Positions 1 through 5,418 of a DNA stretch of 7,190 bases are shown piece after piece. The position numbers and the translations under genes were made by a program. The DNA comes from Luminiphilus sp. (GTDB taxonomy: Bacteria > Pseudomonadota > Gammaproteobacteria > Pseudomonadales > Halieaceae): NCBI GenBank assembly GCA_029251065.1, contig JAQXEB010000026.1:1-7190 (forward strand), given 5' to 3'. The notes under the pieces are model-generated. The model searched no databases, had not been told where the DNA came from, and saw nothing but the letters and a program-made list of their open reading frames with translations. The first letter of the stretch is position 1. Every line of letters begins with the position of its first letter.

Positions 1-614
1 ACCTCGGTCCACATTCCCTCCCACTTTTGTTTTTGATAGGCCAGACGCAATGCAAACGAATCACTCAACGCCCAGTTTCCTACTAACTCATACCGCCGCT
101 GGCCTTCGTCACCCATCGACAAGCCAACGTGGAGCTCATTTTCGTCACCCGGCTTATTCGTGACCAAACTGATTGCACCTGCGGCCGCGTTTCTTCCAAA
201 GAGCGTACCTTGGGGACCCTTCACCACCTCGATGCGATTGATATCGAAAAAATTAGTTGTCGCAAAAATATTACGGCCCACGTAAGCGTCATCAACAAAC
301 ACCCCAACAGACGGTTCCGAGCCAATGGTCCAGTCGTTGCTACCAATTCCTCGAATGGCCCAGGTGTTTGTCGCCAAACCATAATCAGCACCACTTAAGC
401 CAGCTACCATCGGAATGACTTCGGTGATCGTATTGACCCCTGTTTGCTCAAGCAGCTCTTGGTTGACAGCACTGATCGAGATCGGCACCTCCTGAAGGCT
501 TTGCTCACGCTTCTGAGCCGTAACCAACACTTCCTCGAGTTGTGCGAATGCAGAATTCGCTGTGAAAAGCGCCGCGATACCGATAGAAAGTTGTTTTTTA
601 TTTATGATTATCAT
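1..614 (-). CDS. TonB-dependent outer-membrane receptor, N-terminal part (runs off the window)
   Basis: Reading leftward from ATG at 614, the frame stays open to base 1 and gives 204 complete residues. Residues 1-24 form a Sec signal peptide (lysines at 6-7, hydrophobic stretch, Ala-Phe-Ala before Gln25). Next comes EEVLVTAQKRE (27-37), the usual TonB-box region, then a plug domain with VFVDDAYVGR (105-114) and RIEVVKGPQGTLFGRNAAAG (127-146), a hallmark of this receptor class. The barrel begins around residue 160 and continues outside the window. The family imports siderophores, vitamins, glycans or other compounds through the outer membrane using TonB/ExbBD energy; the substrate cannot be told from the plug. 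The start is fixed by an AAGGAG ribosome site 8 bases upstream. The gene lies 73 bases downstream of the 251-residue membrane protein on the same strand and is probably co-transcribed, with a hairpin and a G8 tract between them. Family assignment is very secure. Confidence 0.95.
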   Translation of the reverse strand, partial: MIIINKKQLSIGIAALFTANSAFAQLEEVLVTAQKREQSLQEVPISISAVNQELLEQTGVNTITEVIPMVAGLSGADYGLATNTWAIRGIGSNDWTIGSEPSVGVFVDDAYVGRNIFATTNFFDINRIEVVKGPQGTLFGRNAAAGAISLVTNKPGDENELHVGLSMGDEGQRRYELVGNWALSDSFALRLAYQKQKWEGMWTE

Positions 615-620
615 TGTCTT

Positions 621-630
621 ATCTCCTTTC
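621..630 (-). promoter_or_regulatory. Strong ribosome binding site of the TonB-dependent receptor
   Basis: On the minus strand this reads GAAAGGAGAT. The AAGGAG core ends 8 bases before the ATG at 614, close to ideal spacing. It settles the start codon of the receptor and suggests high translation, in contrast to the weaker sites of the neighbouring genes. Confidence 0.75.
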
Positions 631-636
631 GAGGTC

Positions 637-682
637 AAAAAATCCCCCCCCTGTTAGGGCCTTATGAACAAGGCGATAACAG
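637..682 (-). promoter_or_regulatory. Intergenic hairpin followed by G and T tracts
   Basis: Positions 651-656 (CTGTTA) pair perfectly with 677-682 (TAACAG), and 659-663 (GCCTT) with 670-674 (AAGGC). A 2x2 internal mismatch separates the two stems and the loop is six bases (664-669). Read in the direction of the flanking genes, the hairpin is followed by seven further Gs, one A and six Ts (642-637). This resembles a terminator or attenuator, but the T tract starts about 8 bases after the stem, so termination may be partial. It could instead be an mRNA-processing or stability element separating the membrane-protein message from the receptor message. The structure is seen directly; the role is inferred. 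Confidence 0.5.
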
Positions 683-687
683 TTCTC

Positions 688-1443
688 TCATCGGGGCATT
701 GAATTATTTAAAGGTGCTCGATCACGCTGAAAAGTAATGAGCATGGCTATCAACAGACAGAGCAGAGGTATGACCGTGATGCCAAACACAAGCTCAATGT
801 CGGGAGCGCCAATAACGCGCGTGAGTAACAAAATCAGCGCGACGTGAAAGCCCAAGCCGAACAGGCCTAGTGACACAGCTGCAATGGTTGAAGGTTTGTC
901 TTCACGGTCGACCGCACCCATCATCAGGACGGCAAAAATAGCGTAAAGCCAAAACCCGAGGTAATCGAAAGAGGTATACAGAGAAAAGGGTATGGACACG
1001 TTTAGCAGTGGAAGCAGTGTCTCGGCCATCGCGGAGCCAGAGCCCCCTGCTAGTGATGCCTCGGTCAGCATGGGTATCGTCCAGACTGCCATGAACTTGG
1101 GAATTGCAAATGCCATGGTTGCCATGGCCACCGCCCCAACAGCTAGGATCACCCTTAACGGTGCGACGTGACGTGCGCGCAACGCAATAGCGAGAAAAAA
1201 GCCTGAGAGACTGAGCATTGCGACAATCTGATTCACCCAACCTGCGACAAACGACCCCATGTTTTCAGCGAGCCAAGCCAGCCTCTCGGTGTCCGTGGCG
1301 TTTGCTCCAGCGGGTGCATCTAAAGGAAATAGCGCGGCCGCAAAACCTGTAAGGATGCAAAGAATGACCGTGGCAAAACCGAATTGATTAAGACTGCGAT
1401 CAAATGATCCATCAGTCATAGCGTTTGACCTGTTGCTTTGCAT
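688..1443 (-). CDS. Six-helix inner-membrane protein of unknown function
   Basis: I do not recognise this 251-residue protein. It has about six hydrophobic segments, near residues 21-40, 66-88, 95-117, 159-178, 186-211 and 217-238, so an inner-membrane location is likely. A charged region (50-60) and a Gly/Ser/Ala-rich stretch (131-141) separate helices. No cysteine or histidine cluster, heme-ligand pattern or transporter signature stands out. The start at 1443 has an AGGAAG-type ribosome site 5 bases upstream; a second ATG (residue 9, base 1419) has a worse one. It lies upstream of the TonB-dependent receptor on the same strand and diverges from the exported flavoenzyme, so it is probably co-expressed with the receptor. 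It might be a small permease or a membrane partner of the periplasmic enzyme, but nothing in the sequence proves either. That it is a real gene is well supported by its length and its hydrophobic architecture. Confidence 0.85.
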   Translation of the reverse strand: MQSNRSNAMTDGSFDRSLNQFGFATVILCILTGFAAALFPLDAPAGANATDTERLAWLAENMGSFVAGWVNQIVAMLSLSGFFLAIALRARHVAPLRVILAVGAVAMATMAFAIPKFMAVWTIPMLTEASLAGGSGSAMAETLLPLLNVSIPFSLYTSFDYLGFWLYAIFAVLMMGAVDREDKPSTIAAVSLGLFGLGFHVALILLLTRVIGAPDIELVFGITVIPLLCLLIAMLITFQRDRAPLNNSMPR

Positions 1444-1490
1444 TTATTCTTCCTATCCTGTTAGACGTTTTTTGAACTTGGATAAAGGCT

Positions 1491-1519
1491 TTTACATGTC
1501 AAGCGACAGGTTATAGCAT
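1491..1519 (+). promoter_or_regulatory. Candidate rightward promoter (exported flavoenzyme)
   Basis: TTTACA (1491-1496) and TAGCAT (1514-1519) are 17 bases apart, an acceptable sigma-70 pair with a good -35 and a modest -10. Transcription would start near 1526, leaving a leader of about 23 bases before the ATG at 1549. The first operator unit occupies the whole spacer. It is a pattern match only. Confidence 0.3.
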
Positions 1520-1535
1520 GTCACATGACAGGTTA
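1495..1535. promoter_or_regulatory. Tandem operator-like repeat in the divergent control region
   Basis: Two 19-base units, 1495-1513 and 1517-1535, share 16 of 19 bases: CATGTC, four mostly variable bases, then GACAGGTTA. Each unit is itself an inverted repeat around TGTC-N4-GACA; the second is a perfect TGTCA-CA-TGACA dyad. Their starts are 22 bp apart, about two helical turns, so two dimers would bind on the same face of the DNA. The repeats overlap candidate promoters for both divergent genes, as expected of an operator. The TetR-family protein encoded at 3500-4078 is the only regulator in view and a plausible ligand, but that link is inference. Confidence 0.6.
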
Positions 1536-1539
1536 ACAA
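1510..1539 (-). promoter_or_regulatory. Candidate leftward promoter (membrane protein and TonB receptor)
   Basis: On the minus strand TTGTTA (1539-1534) and TATAAC (1515-1510) are separated by 18 bases, matching the sigma-70 consensus at 4 and 5 of 6 positions. This would give a leader of about 60 bases before the ATG at 1443. The second operator unit fills the spacer and the -10 abuts the first unit, so bound protein should block it. It is a pattern match only. Confidence 0.35.
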
Positions 1540-1548
1540 GGAAAACCA

Positions 1549-3468
1549 ATGAGCCAAAAAGTGACGCGCAGGGATTTAGTCGGGGGCATCGCCATCGTCA
1601 CCGGAGGACTGCTACTCGGAGGATGCAACAAAAAATCAGCTCCACCGATGGATACAACTGCAATATCAGCTCCTCGCTTAAAAAACCACTCTGGCTACTA
1701 CCCACCCACAGAAACCGGCATGCGTGGAAGTCACGAGGGCTCCTATGAGGTGGCACATGCCCTGAGCTGGCGCGGAGAAAAGCCAAGTGACTATCGGTTA
1801 CTCGACGAACACTACGACCTTGTCGTTGTGGGTGCTGGTATGAGCGGCTTGGCCGCCGCGCACTTCTATCAGAAAAAAATGGGCCCGGATGCGCGCATCC
1901 TTATTTTGGACAACCACGACGATTTTGGTGGGCATGCAAAACGCAATGAGTTTCATCAAGACGGTCGAATGATGGTGAGTCTGGGCGGTGCTCAGAACAT
2001 AGAGTGGCTATCGTACAGCGATGAAGCAGCGCAACTTATGAGCGACATTGGTCTCAATGAAGATTTCCTTGATCTAATGGCCGAGCGCACCGCCGCTGAC
2101 TTGGCCTTAGTGGGCAATCTAGATGCTAATAACGGTGTAGCACTTCCCGGGGAGGCCGGTCACGTCATGGTGGGCGGAAATTGGAATGGTGTGATGTTTG
2201 GCGCGGACGGCTACGACGAGGTCATTGCATCCCTTCCCCTACCAGAAGACGAGAAGAGGAAACTCACCGCGTTCTGGGGAGGCGAACAGGATTTCCTGGA
2301 TGGGCTGTCTCTGAGCGAAAAGTGGGACTACATCAACTCGGTAAGCTACAACCAATACCTAATCGATAGAGTGGGTTTATTACCCTCTACCCTGCCCATA
2401 CTCAATGCAATCATCCTCCACCTCAGTGGTATGACCGGTTGGAACTTAACAGTTGGCGAAGCCATCTTAGGCGGCGGGAGCGGTATCAAGTCGATGGGGT
2501 GGTTTGCCAAAACCGCTGCCAAACTGGGCGGTGCCTTTGTCGACAGTCTTATTGATATCCGAATGTTCCCTGATGGAAATGCATCGGTGGCTCGCCTACT
2601 GGTCCGACATTTGATTCCTCAGGCAGCACCCGAGGCCACAGGCCCTGAAAATATCGTCGCAGCTCGATTCAACTACGATGCACTGGATCAGGAGAATCAT
2701 CCGGTGCGGCTGCGTCTCAACAGCACTGCGGTAGGGGTGAGAGAACTGCCCTCAGATAGAGTGGAAGTCGACTATGTTGAACTGGGCGAGGCTAAACGCG
2801 TCACCGCAGCGCATTGCATCATGGCCTGCTATAACGGTCTTATCCCCGATATTTGCCCTGAAATGCCTGAATCGCAAAAAGAAGGTCTGCGGTATGGTGT
2901 CAAAACCCCATTTGTCTACGCCAACGTGCAACTCCGTGACGGGAAGGCGTTTTCACAGGCGGGCGCTACGCTTTTTCAATGTCCGTATGACCCCTTTCAA
3001 TGGGTAAGTTGTTCGCCCACGGTGAGCGTAGGTGGTTATGAACCTCCACGAAGTGCCAGTGACCCTATGGTCATGTTTATGATGCATTCCCCAATGTCAC
3101 AGGACGCACCCAACGCGGGCGTATCGGTGCGCGATCAACTCCGTTTGGCTCGCACACAGATATACAGCGCGCGTTTTGAGGACTATGAGCAAAAGATTCG
3201 AGATCAACTCCAATCGATGTTGGGGCAATATGGCTTTAATCATGCATCAGATATTCAGGCGATAACGGTCAATCGCATACCCCACGGCTACGCTTACCCC
3301 TATGTAAAGCTGGATGATCCTGACTGGGAACCTGGACAGGCTCCCCATGAGATTGGTCGAGCGCAATTCGGACGCGTCTCTGTGGCCAACACAGACTCGG
3401 AAGCAATGCCGCTAATGGATGCGGCCTTCGACGCGGCCTATCGCGCTGTCAACGAACAAACCGCTTAG
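1549..3468 (+). CDS. Tat-exported lipoprotein FAD oxidoreductase, spermidine dehydrogenase-like
   Basis: This is a 639-residue flavoenzyme of the amine-oxidase/NAD(P)-binding Rossmann superfamily. The N-terminus carries a twin-arginine motif (TRRDLVGG, 6-13), a hydrophobic run and a lipobox ending LGGC with Cys26. It is therefore probably folded with its cofactor, exported by Tat and lipid-anchored facing the periplasm. The FAD-binding dinucleotide motif GAGMSG is at 95-100 and the ribose-binding acid is Asp121, followed by NHDDFGGHAKRNEF (122-135), characteristic of the bacterial SpdH-like group. Near the C-terminus, IPHGYAYPY (577-585) and FGRVSVANTDSE (607-618) match the second FAD-contact region of that group. 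Length is close to the roughly 620 residues of Pseudomonas spermidine dehydrogenase. The true substrate (polyamine, other amine or unrelated) is not determined. An AAGGA site lies about 8 bases before the start. It diverges from the membrane protein and TonB receptor and shares their operator. A second ATG-initiated frame at 1518 is only a shadow. Confidence 0.88.
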   Translation: MSQKVTRRDLVGGIAIVTGGLLLGGCNKKSAPPMDTTAISAPRLKNHSGYYPPTETGMRGSHEGSYEVAHALSWRGEKPSDYRLLDEHYDLVVVGAGMSGLAAAHFYQKKMGPDARILILDNHDDFGGHAKRNEFHQDGRMMVSLGGAQNIEWLSYSDEAAQLMSDIGLNEDFLDLMAERTAADLALVGNLDANNGVALPGEAGHVMVGGNWNGVMFGADGYDEVIASLPLPEDEKRKLTAFWGGEQDFLDGLSLSEKWDYINSVSYNQYLIDRVGLLPSTLPILNAIILHLSGMTGWNLTVGEAILGGGSGIKSMGWFAKTAAKLGGAFVDSLIDIRMFPDGNASVARLLVRHLIPQAAPEATGPENIVAARFNYDALDQENHPVRLRLNSTAVGVRELPSDRVEVDYVELGEAKRVTAAHCIMACYNGLIPDICPEMPESQKEGLRYGVKTPFVYANVQLRDGKAFSQAGATLFQCPYDPFQWVSCSPTVSVGGYEPPRSASDPMVMFMMHSPMSQDAPNAGVSVRDQLRLARTQIYSARFEDYEQKIRDQLQSMLGQYGFNHASDIQAITVNRIPHGYAYPYVKLDDPDWEPGQAPHEIGRAQFGRVSVANTDSEAMPLMDAAFDAAYRAVNEQTA

Positions 3469-3478
3469 AAATGATCCC

Positions 3479-3503
3479 GTAACCGTCTGCCGCTATCGGT
3501 TAC
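3479..3503. terminator. Hairpin between convergent genes, possible weak bidirectional terminator
   Basis: GTAACCG (3479-3485) and CGGTTAC (3497-3503) form a perfect 7-bp stem with an 11-base loop, placed 10 bases after the flavoenzyme stop codon and overlapping the stop codon of the convergent regulator. The position fits a shared terminator, but neither side has a real T tract (rightward it is followed by ATCTTTC), so intrinsic termination would be weak. Confidence 0.4.
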
Positions 3504-4078
3504 ATCTTTCGTCCGTCTGAGTAGCGCTGGGTGGCAAAACTCAGAATCACCTTGCGAACCGATGTTCGGTCGGCCCTCCAACGGCGACCTGCCCCCATGA
3601 ATAATGATTCACCCTCGATCATACTCATAATGGCCAACGCCTCTGATCGCGGCTGCTTGACGCCGCAGGCCGCGATTTTCGTCTCCAAGATCCACAAGAA
3701 CTTGGCATAAACATCCTCTAGTAAGTCCGAAACGAGGGGCTCTACCTGTTCCATCGCCCACAATTGAGCCCAGAGACGGTCGCTGAATAAACCATCTAAG
3801 GTGCCCACATGCTCATCCAGCATAAATTCGACCAAATCAGGAACTGAGGCCTCATTAGTAGACCAACCACCTGACTCAAACGCCGAGGTAATTTCAGAGT
3901 CAATGTAATGCACCAGCTCTGTCAGTAATATGTCCCAGGTTCGAAAGTGGTATTGCAGCGCACCTAGTTTCATTCCACTCGCTCTTGCCAAGGCTCGCAT
4001 GCTTAAACTGCCGTAACCCTCATCGGCAATCAGCTCTATTGCGTGTCGCAAGATCTCGATCTTTTTATCGGCTGCCAT
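3500..4078 (-). CDS. TetR/AcrR-family transcriptional regulator
   Basis: The 192-residue length is typical of one-domain-plus-ligand-domain TetR repressors. Residues 4-22 form the first helix (IEILRHAIELIADEGY), and the helix-turn-helix is SMRALARASGMKLGALQYHF (26-45), with the conserved Gly-x-x-Tyr-x-His-Phe pattern at its end. The usual Phe-x-x-Lys after the recognition helix is replaced by Phe-Arg-Thr-Trp (45-48), a small deviation. The C-terminal domain (about 50-185) is helical and would bind a small ligand or dimerise; its specificity cannot be read. The ribosome site is poor: upstream of the ATG is the near-palindrome GGGTTTACCC (4080-4089) rather than a purine-rich site, which might be an autoregulatory operator. 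The gene converges on the flavoenzyme and diverges from yghU, so either is a possible target. Confidence 0.92.
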   Translation of the reverse strand: MAADKKIEILRHAIELIADEGYGSLSMRALARASGMKLGALQYHFRTWDILLTELVHYIDSEITSAFESGGWSTNEASVPDLVEFMLDEHVGTLDGLFSDRLWAQLWAMEQVEPLVSDLLEDVYAKFLWILETKIAACGVKQPRSEALAIMSMIEGESLFMGAGRRWRADRTSVRKVILSFATQRYSDGRKM

Positions 4079-4403
4079 AGGGTTTACCCAAAACGATTTA
4101 TGCCTTTAGAGTTGCTCAGCCTGCTTTCAGTTGCCATATTTTTATTTCCAGGCTGGCTGATTAATCGCGTTTAAAAGCGCGTTACTGGTGCCTCAAAAAG
4201 GTAGTGATCTAAAATTTCCACGACCTAACTAGGGCGCTGATCGAATAAACCTCAATCGAGAGTTTTCACAGGCGATGCAAAGGTCGCAGCGCTCTTTTTA
4301 ACTCCTAAACCTTAGTGTGCTGAGTGAACTTCATCAAAAACTTGTCTCACACCACCATTCAGTGACACTGTAAGCACCGCCTAATAGTCACGGAATAAGA
4401 TCG
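4079..4403. promoter_or_regulatory. Divergent control region between tetR-type gene and yghU
   Basis: These 325 bases hold no convincing gene. Three small symmetric elements are visible: GGGTTTACCC just upstream of the regulator start (4080-4089); CAGCCTG/CAGGCTG, an inverted repeat 25 bases apart (4117-4123 and 4149-4155); and CAGTG-A-CACTG (4360-4370), 33 bases before the yghU start. Any could be a regulator site. No strong sigma-70 promoter could be picked by eye on either strand. A 24-codon hydrophobic frame (4100-4174) without a ribosome site is present and is treated as doubtful. GCGCTG (4234-4239) and CAGCGC (4287-4292) with five Ts after it are too far apart to call a terminator. Confidence 0.5.
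4360..4370. promoter_or_regulatory. Palindrome upstream of yghU, possible operator
   Basis: CAGTG-A-CACTG is a perfect 5-bp inverted repeat with a one-base centre, ending 33 bases before the yghU start codon, where a repressor would cover the promoter or early leader. The divergent TetR-family gene makes it a natural candidate target. It does not resemble the TGTC-N4-GACA repeats at 1495-1535, so the same protein is unlikely to bind both with equal affinity. Confidence 0.3.
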
Positions 4404-5285
4404 ATGAGCGATGCCTATGAACCCCCAAAGGTCTGGGAGTGGAAGCAAAATAGTAATCAAGCCTTTGCTAATATCAACCGCCCTACGGCCGGTGCTCAGC
4501 AAGAAAAAGAGTTGCCAGTCGGCAAGCACCCGCTCCAGCTGTACTCCCTTGGAACACCAAACGGCGTGAAAGTCACGGTTATGCTCGAGGAGTTGCTAGC
4601 AAAGGGACATGCCGGTGCCGAATACGATGCGTGGCTCATCAATATCGGCGATGGCTCTCAGTTTGGTAGCGGCTTCGTTGCCGCCAACCCCAACTCAAAA
4701 ATTCCGGCGTTGGTCGACCATAGCGAAGAAACCCCTTTGAGGGTGTTTGAGTCAGGGTCGATTCTTCTCTACCTGGCCGATAAATTTGGTGAGTTCATAC
4801 CCTCTGATCACGCCGGTAGAACCGAGTGTTTGAACTGGCTATTCTGGCAAATGGGTGCGGCGCCGCTTTTAGGCGGTGGATTTGGTCACTTTTATGCCTA
4901 TGCACCGGTGAAGATTGAATACGCTATTGACCGCTACACGATGGAGGTCAAACGCCAACTTGATCTTCTGGACAAGCGACTGGCGGACAATACTTATATT
5001 TGTGGTGATGAGTACACTATTGTCGATATGGCCATCTACCCTTGGTACGGCTCAGTGATTGAAGGGAAAGCCTATAACGCCGCGGAGTTCCTCGAGGCAC
5101 ACACCTACACGCACCTCGCTCGGTACGTGGACGAGATTTCTCAGAGGCCTGCCGTGAAACGCGGCCGAATGGTCAATCGACCGTATGGTGCTAAATCGTC
5201 GCAACTACTTGAGCGGCACGACGCCAGTGATTTCGAGCTGCGCACCCAGGACATACTTAATCCAGATCCGCCCGCAGAGGGCTAG
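4404..5285 (+). CDS. yghU: Glutathione-dependent disulfide-bond oxidoreductase YghU (GST fold)
   Basis: The 293-residue protein aligns from memory with E. coli YghU (288 residues) over nearly its full length. It shares the N-terminal AFANINRP (20-27) and LPVGKHPLQLYSLGTPNG (37-54), and the C-terminal RPAVKRGR (248-255) and ERHDASDFE (270-278). The thioredoxin-like domain (about 43-130) contains TPNG (51-54), the active-site region of this Nu-class group, the cis-proline in SKIPAL (98-103), and ESGS (116-119) for the glutathione gamma-glutamyl group. The helical domain follows, with the GDEYTIVDMA folding motif (201-210). The family is cytoplasmic, binds two glutathiones and reduces disulfides or peroxides rather than conjugating classical substrates. 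The last dozen residues differ from E. coli. The start matches the E. coli N-terminus and has a weak GGAATAAG site upstream. The gene diverges from the TetR-type regulator and converges with the medium-chain reductase. Confidence 0.95.
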   Translation: MSDAYEPPKVWEWKQNSNQAFANINRPTAGAQQEKELPVGKHPLQLYSLGTPNGVKVTVMLEELLAKGHAGAEYDAWLINIGDGSQFGSGFVAANPNSKIPALVDHSEETPLRVFESGSILLYLADKFGEFIPSDHAGRTECLNWLFWQMGAAPLLGGGFGHFYAYAPVKIEYAIDRYTMEVKRQLDLLDKRLADNTYICGDEYTIVDMAIYPWYGSVIEGKAYNAAEFLEAHTYTHLARYVDEISQRPAVKRGRMVNRPYGAKSSQLLERHDASDFELRTQDILNPDPPAEG

Positions 5286-5418
5286 CCGGCGGCAGACATC
5301 CGTCTCGTTTAGATCAACGGTATGCAGCCAACCGTCAGTTACGAGCGGATTAACAAAACTGATATTCGTTAGGGTTTATGCGTCGAGTACGACGCTTATA
5401 CTCCAGCCACGGGGTGGA
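5286..5418. other. Convergent intergenic spacer with small hairpins
   Basis: The 133 bases between the stop codons of yghU and the medium-chain reductase gene contain no gene. The clearest structure is GCGTCG-AGTA-CGACGC (5380-5395), a perfect 6-bp stem with a tetraloop. A second is ACGGT/ACCGT (5317-5321 and 5331-5335) with a 9-base loop. Neither is followed by a T tract on either strand, so neither is a textbook intrinsic terminator, although the position between converging genes suits transcription stopping. Confidence 0.45.

Noticed and set aside
129..737. Rightward open frames of 89 and 97 codons at 129-398 and 444-737
   Set aside because: The first lies wholly opposite the TonB receptor and the second mostly opposite it; neither encodes a recognisable protein, whereas the leftward frame has a signal peptide and plug motifs.
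902..1240. Leftward 112-codon frame inside the membrane-protein gene
   Set aside because: It is a shadow in another frame of the 688-1443 gene, with no domain and no ribosome site context.
1498..1503. Exact TTGACA on the minus strand as a -35 for the leftward genes
   Set aside because: No acceptable -10 lies 16-18 bases downstream (AAGTTC and neighbours); the TTGTTA/TATAAC pair fits better.
1518..1748. Rightward 76-codon frame starting inside the operator repeats
   Set aside because: Its start lies in the second operator unit and most of it overlaps the flavoenzyme in a different frame; its sequence is basic and unstructured, as expected of a shadow.
4234..4299. GCGCTG/CAGCGC inverted repeat followed by CTCTTTTT, as a terminator of a small RNA
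   Set aside because: The arms are 47 bases apart and only 6 bp long, with no good promoter seen upstream; a random occurrence is as likely.
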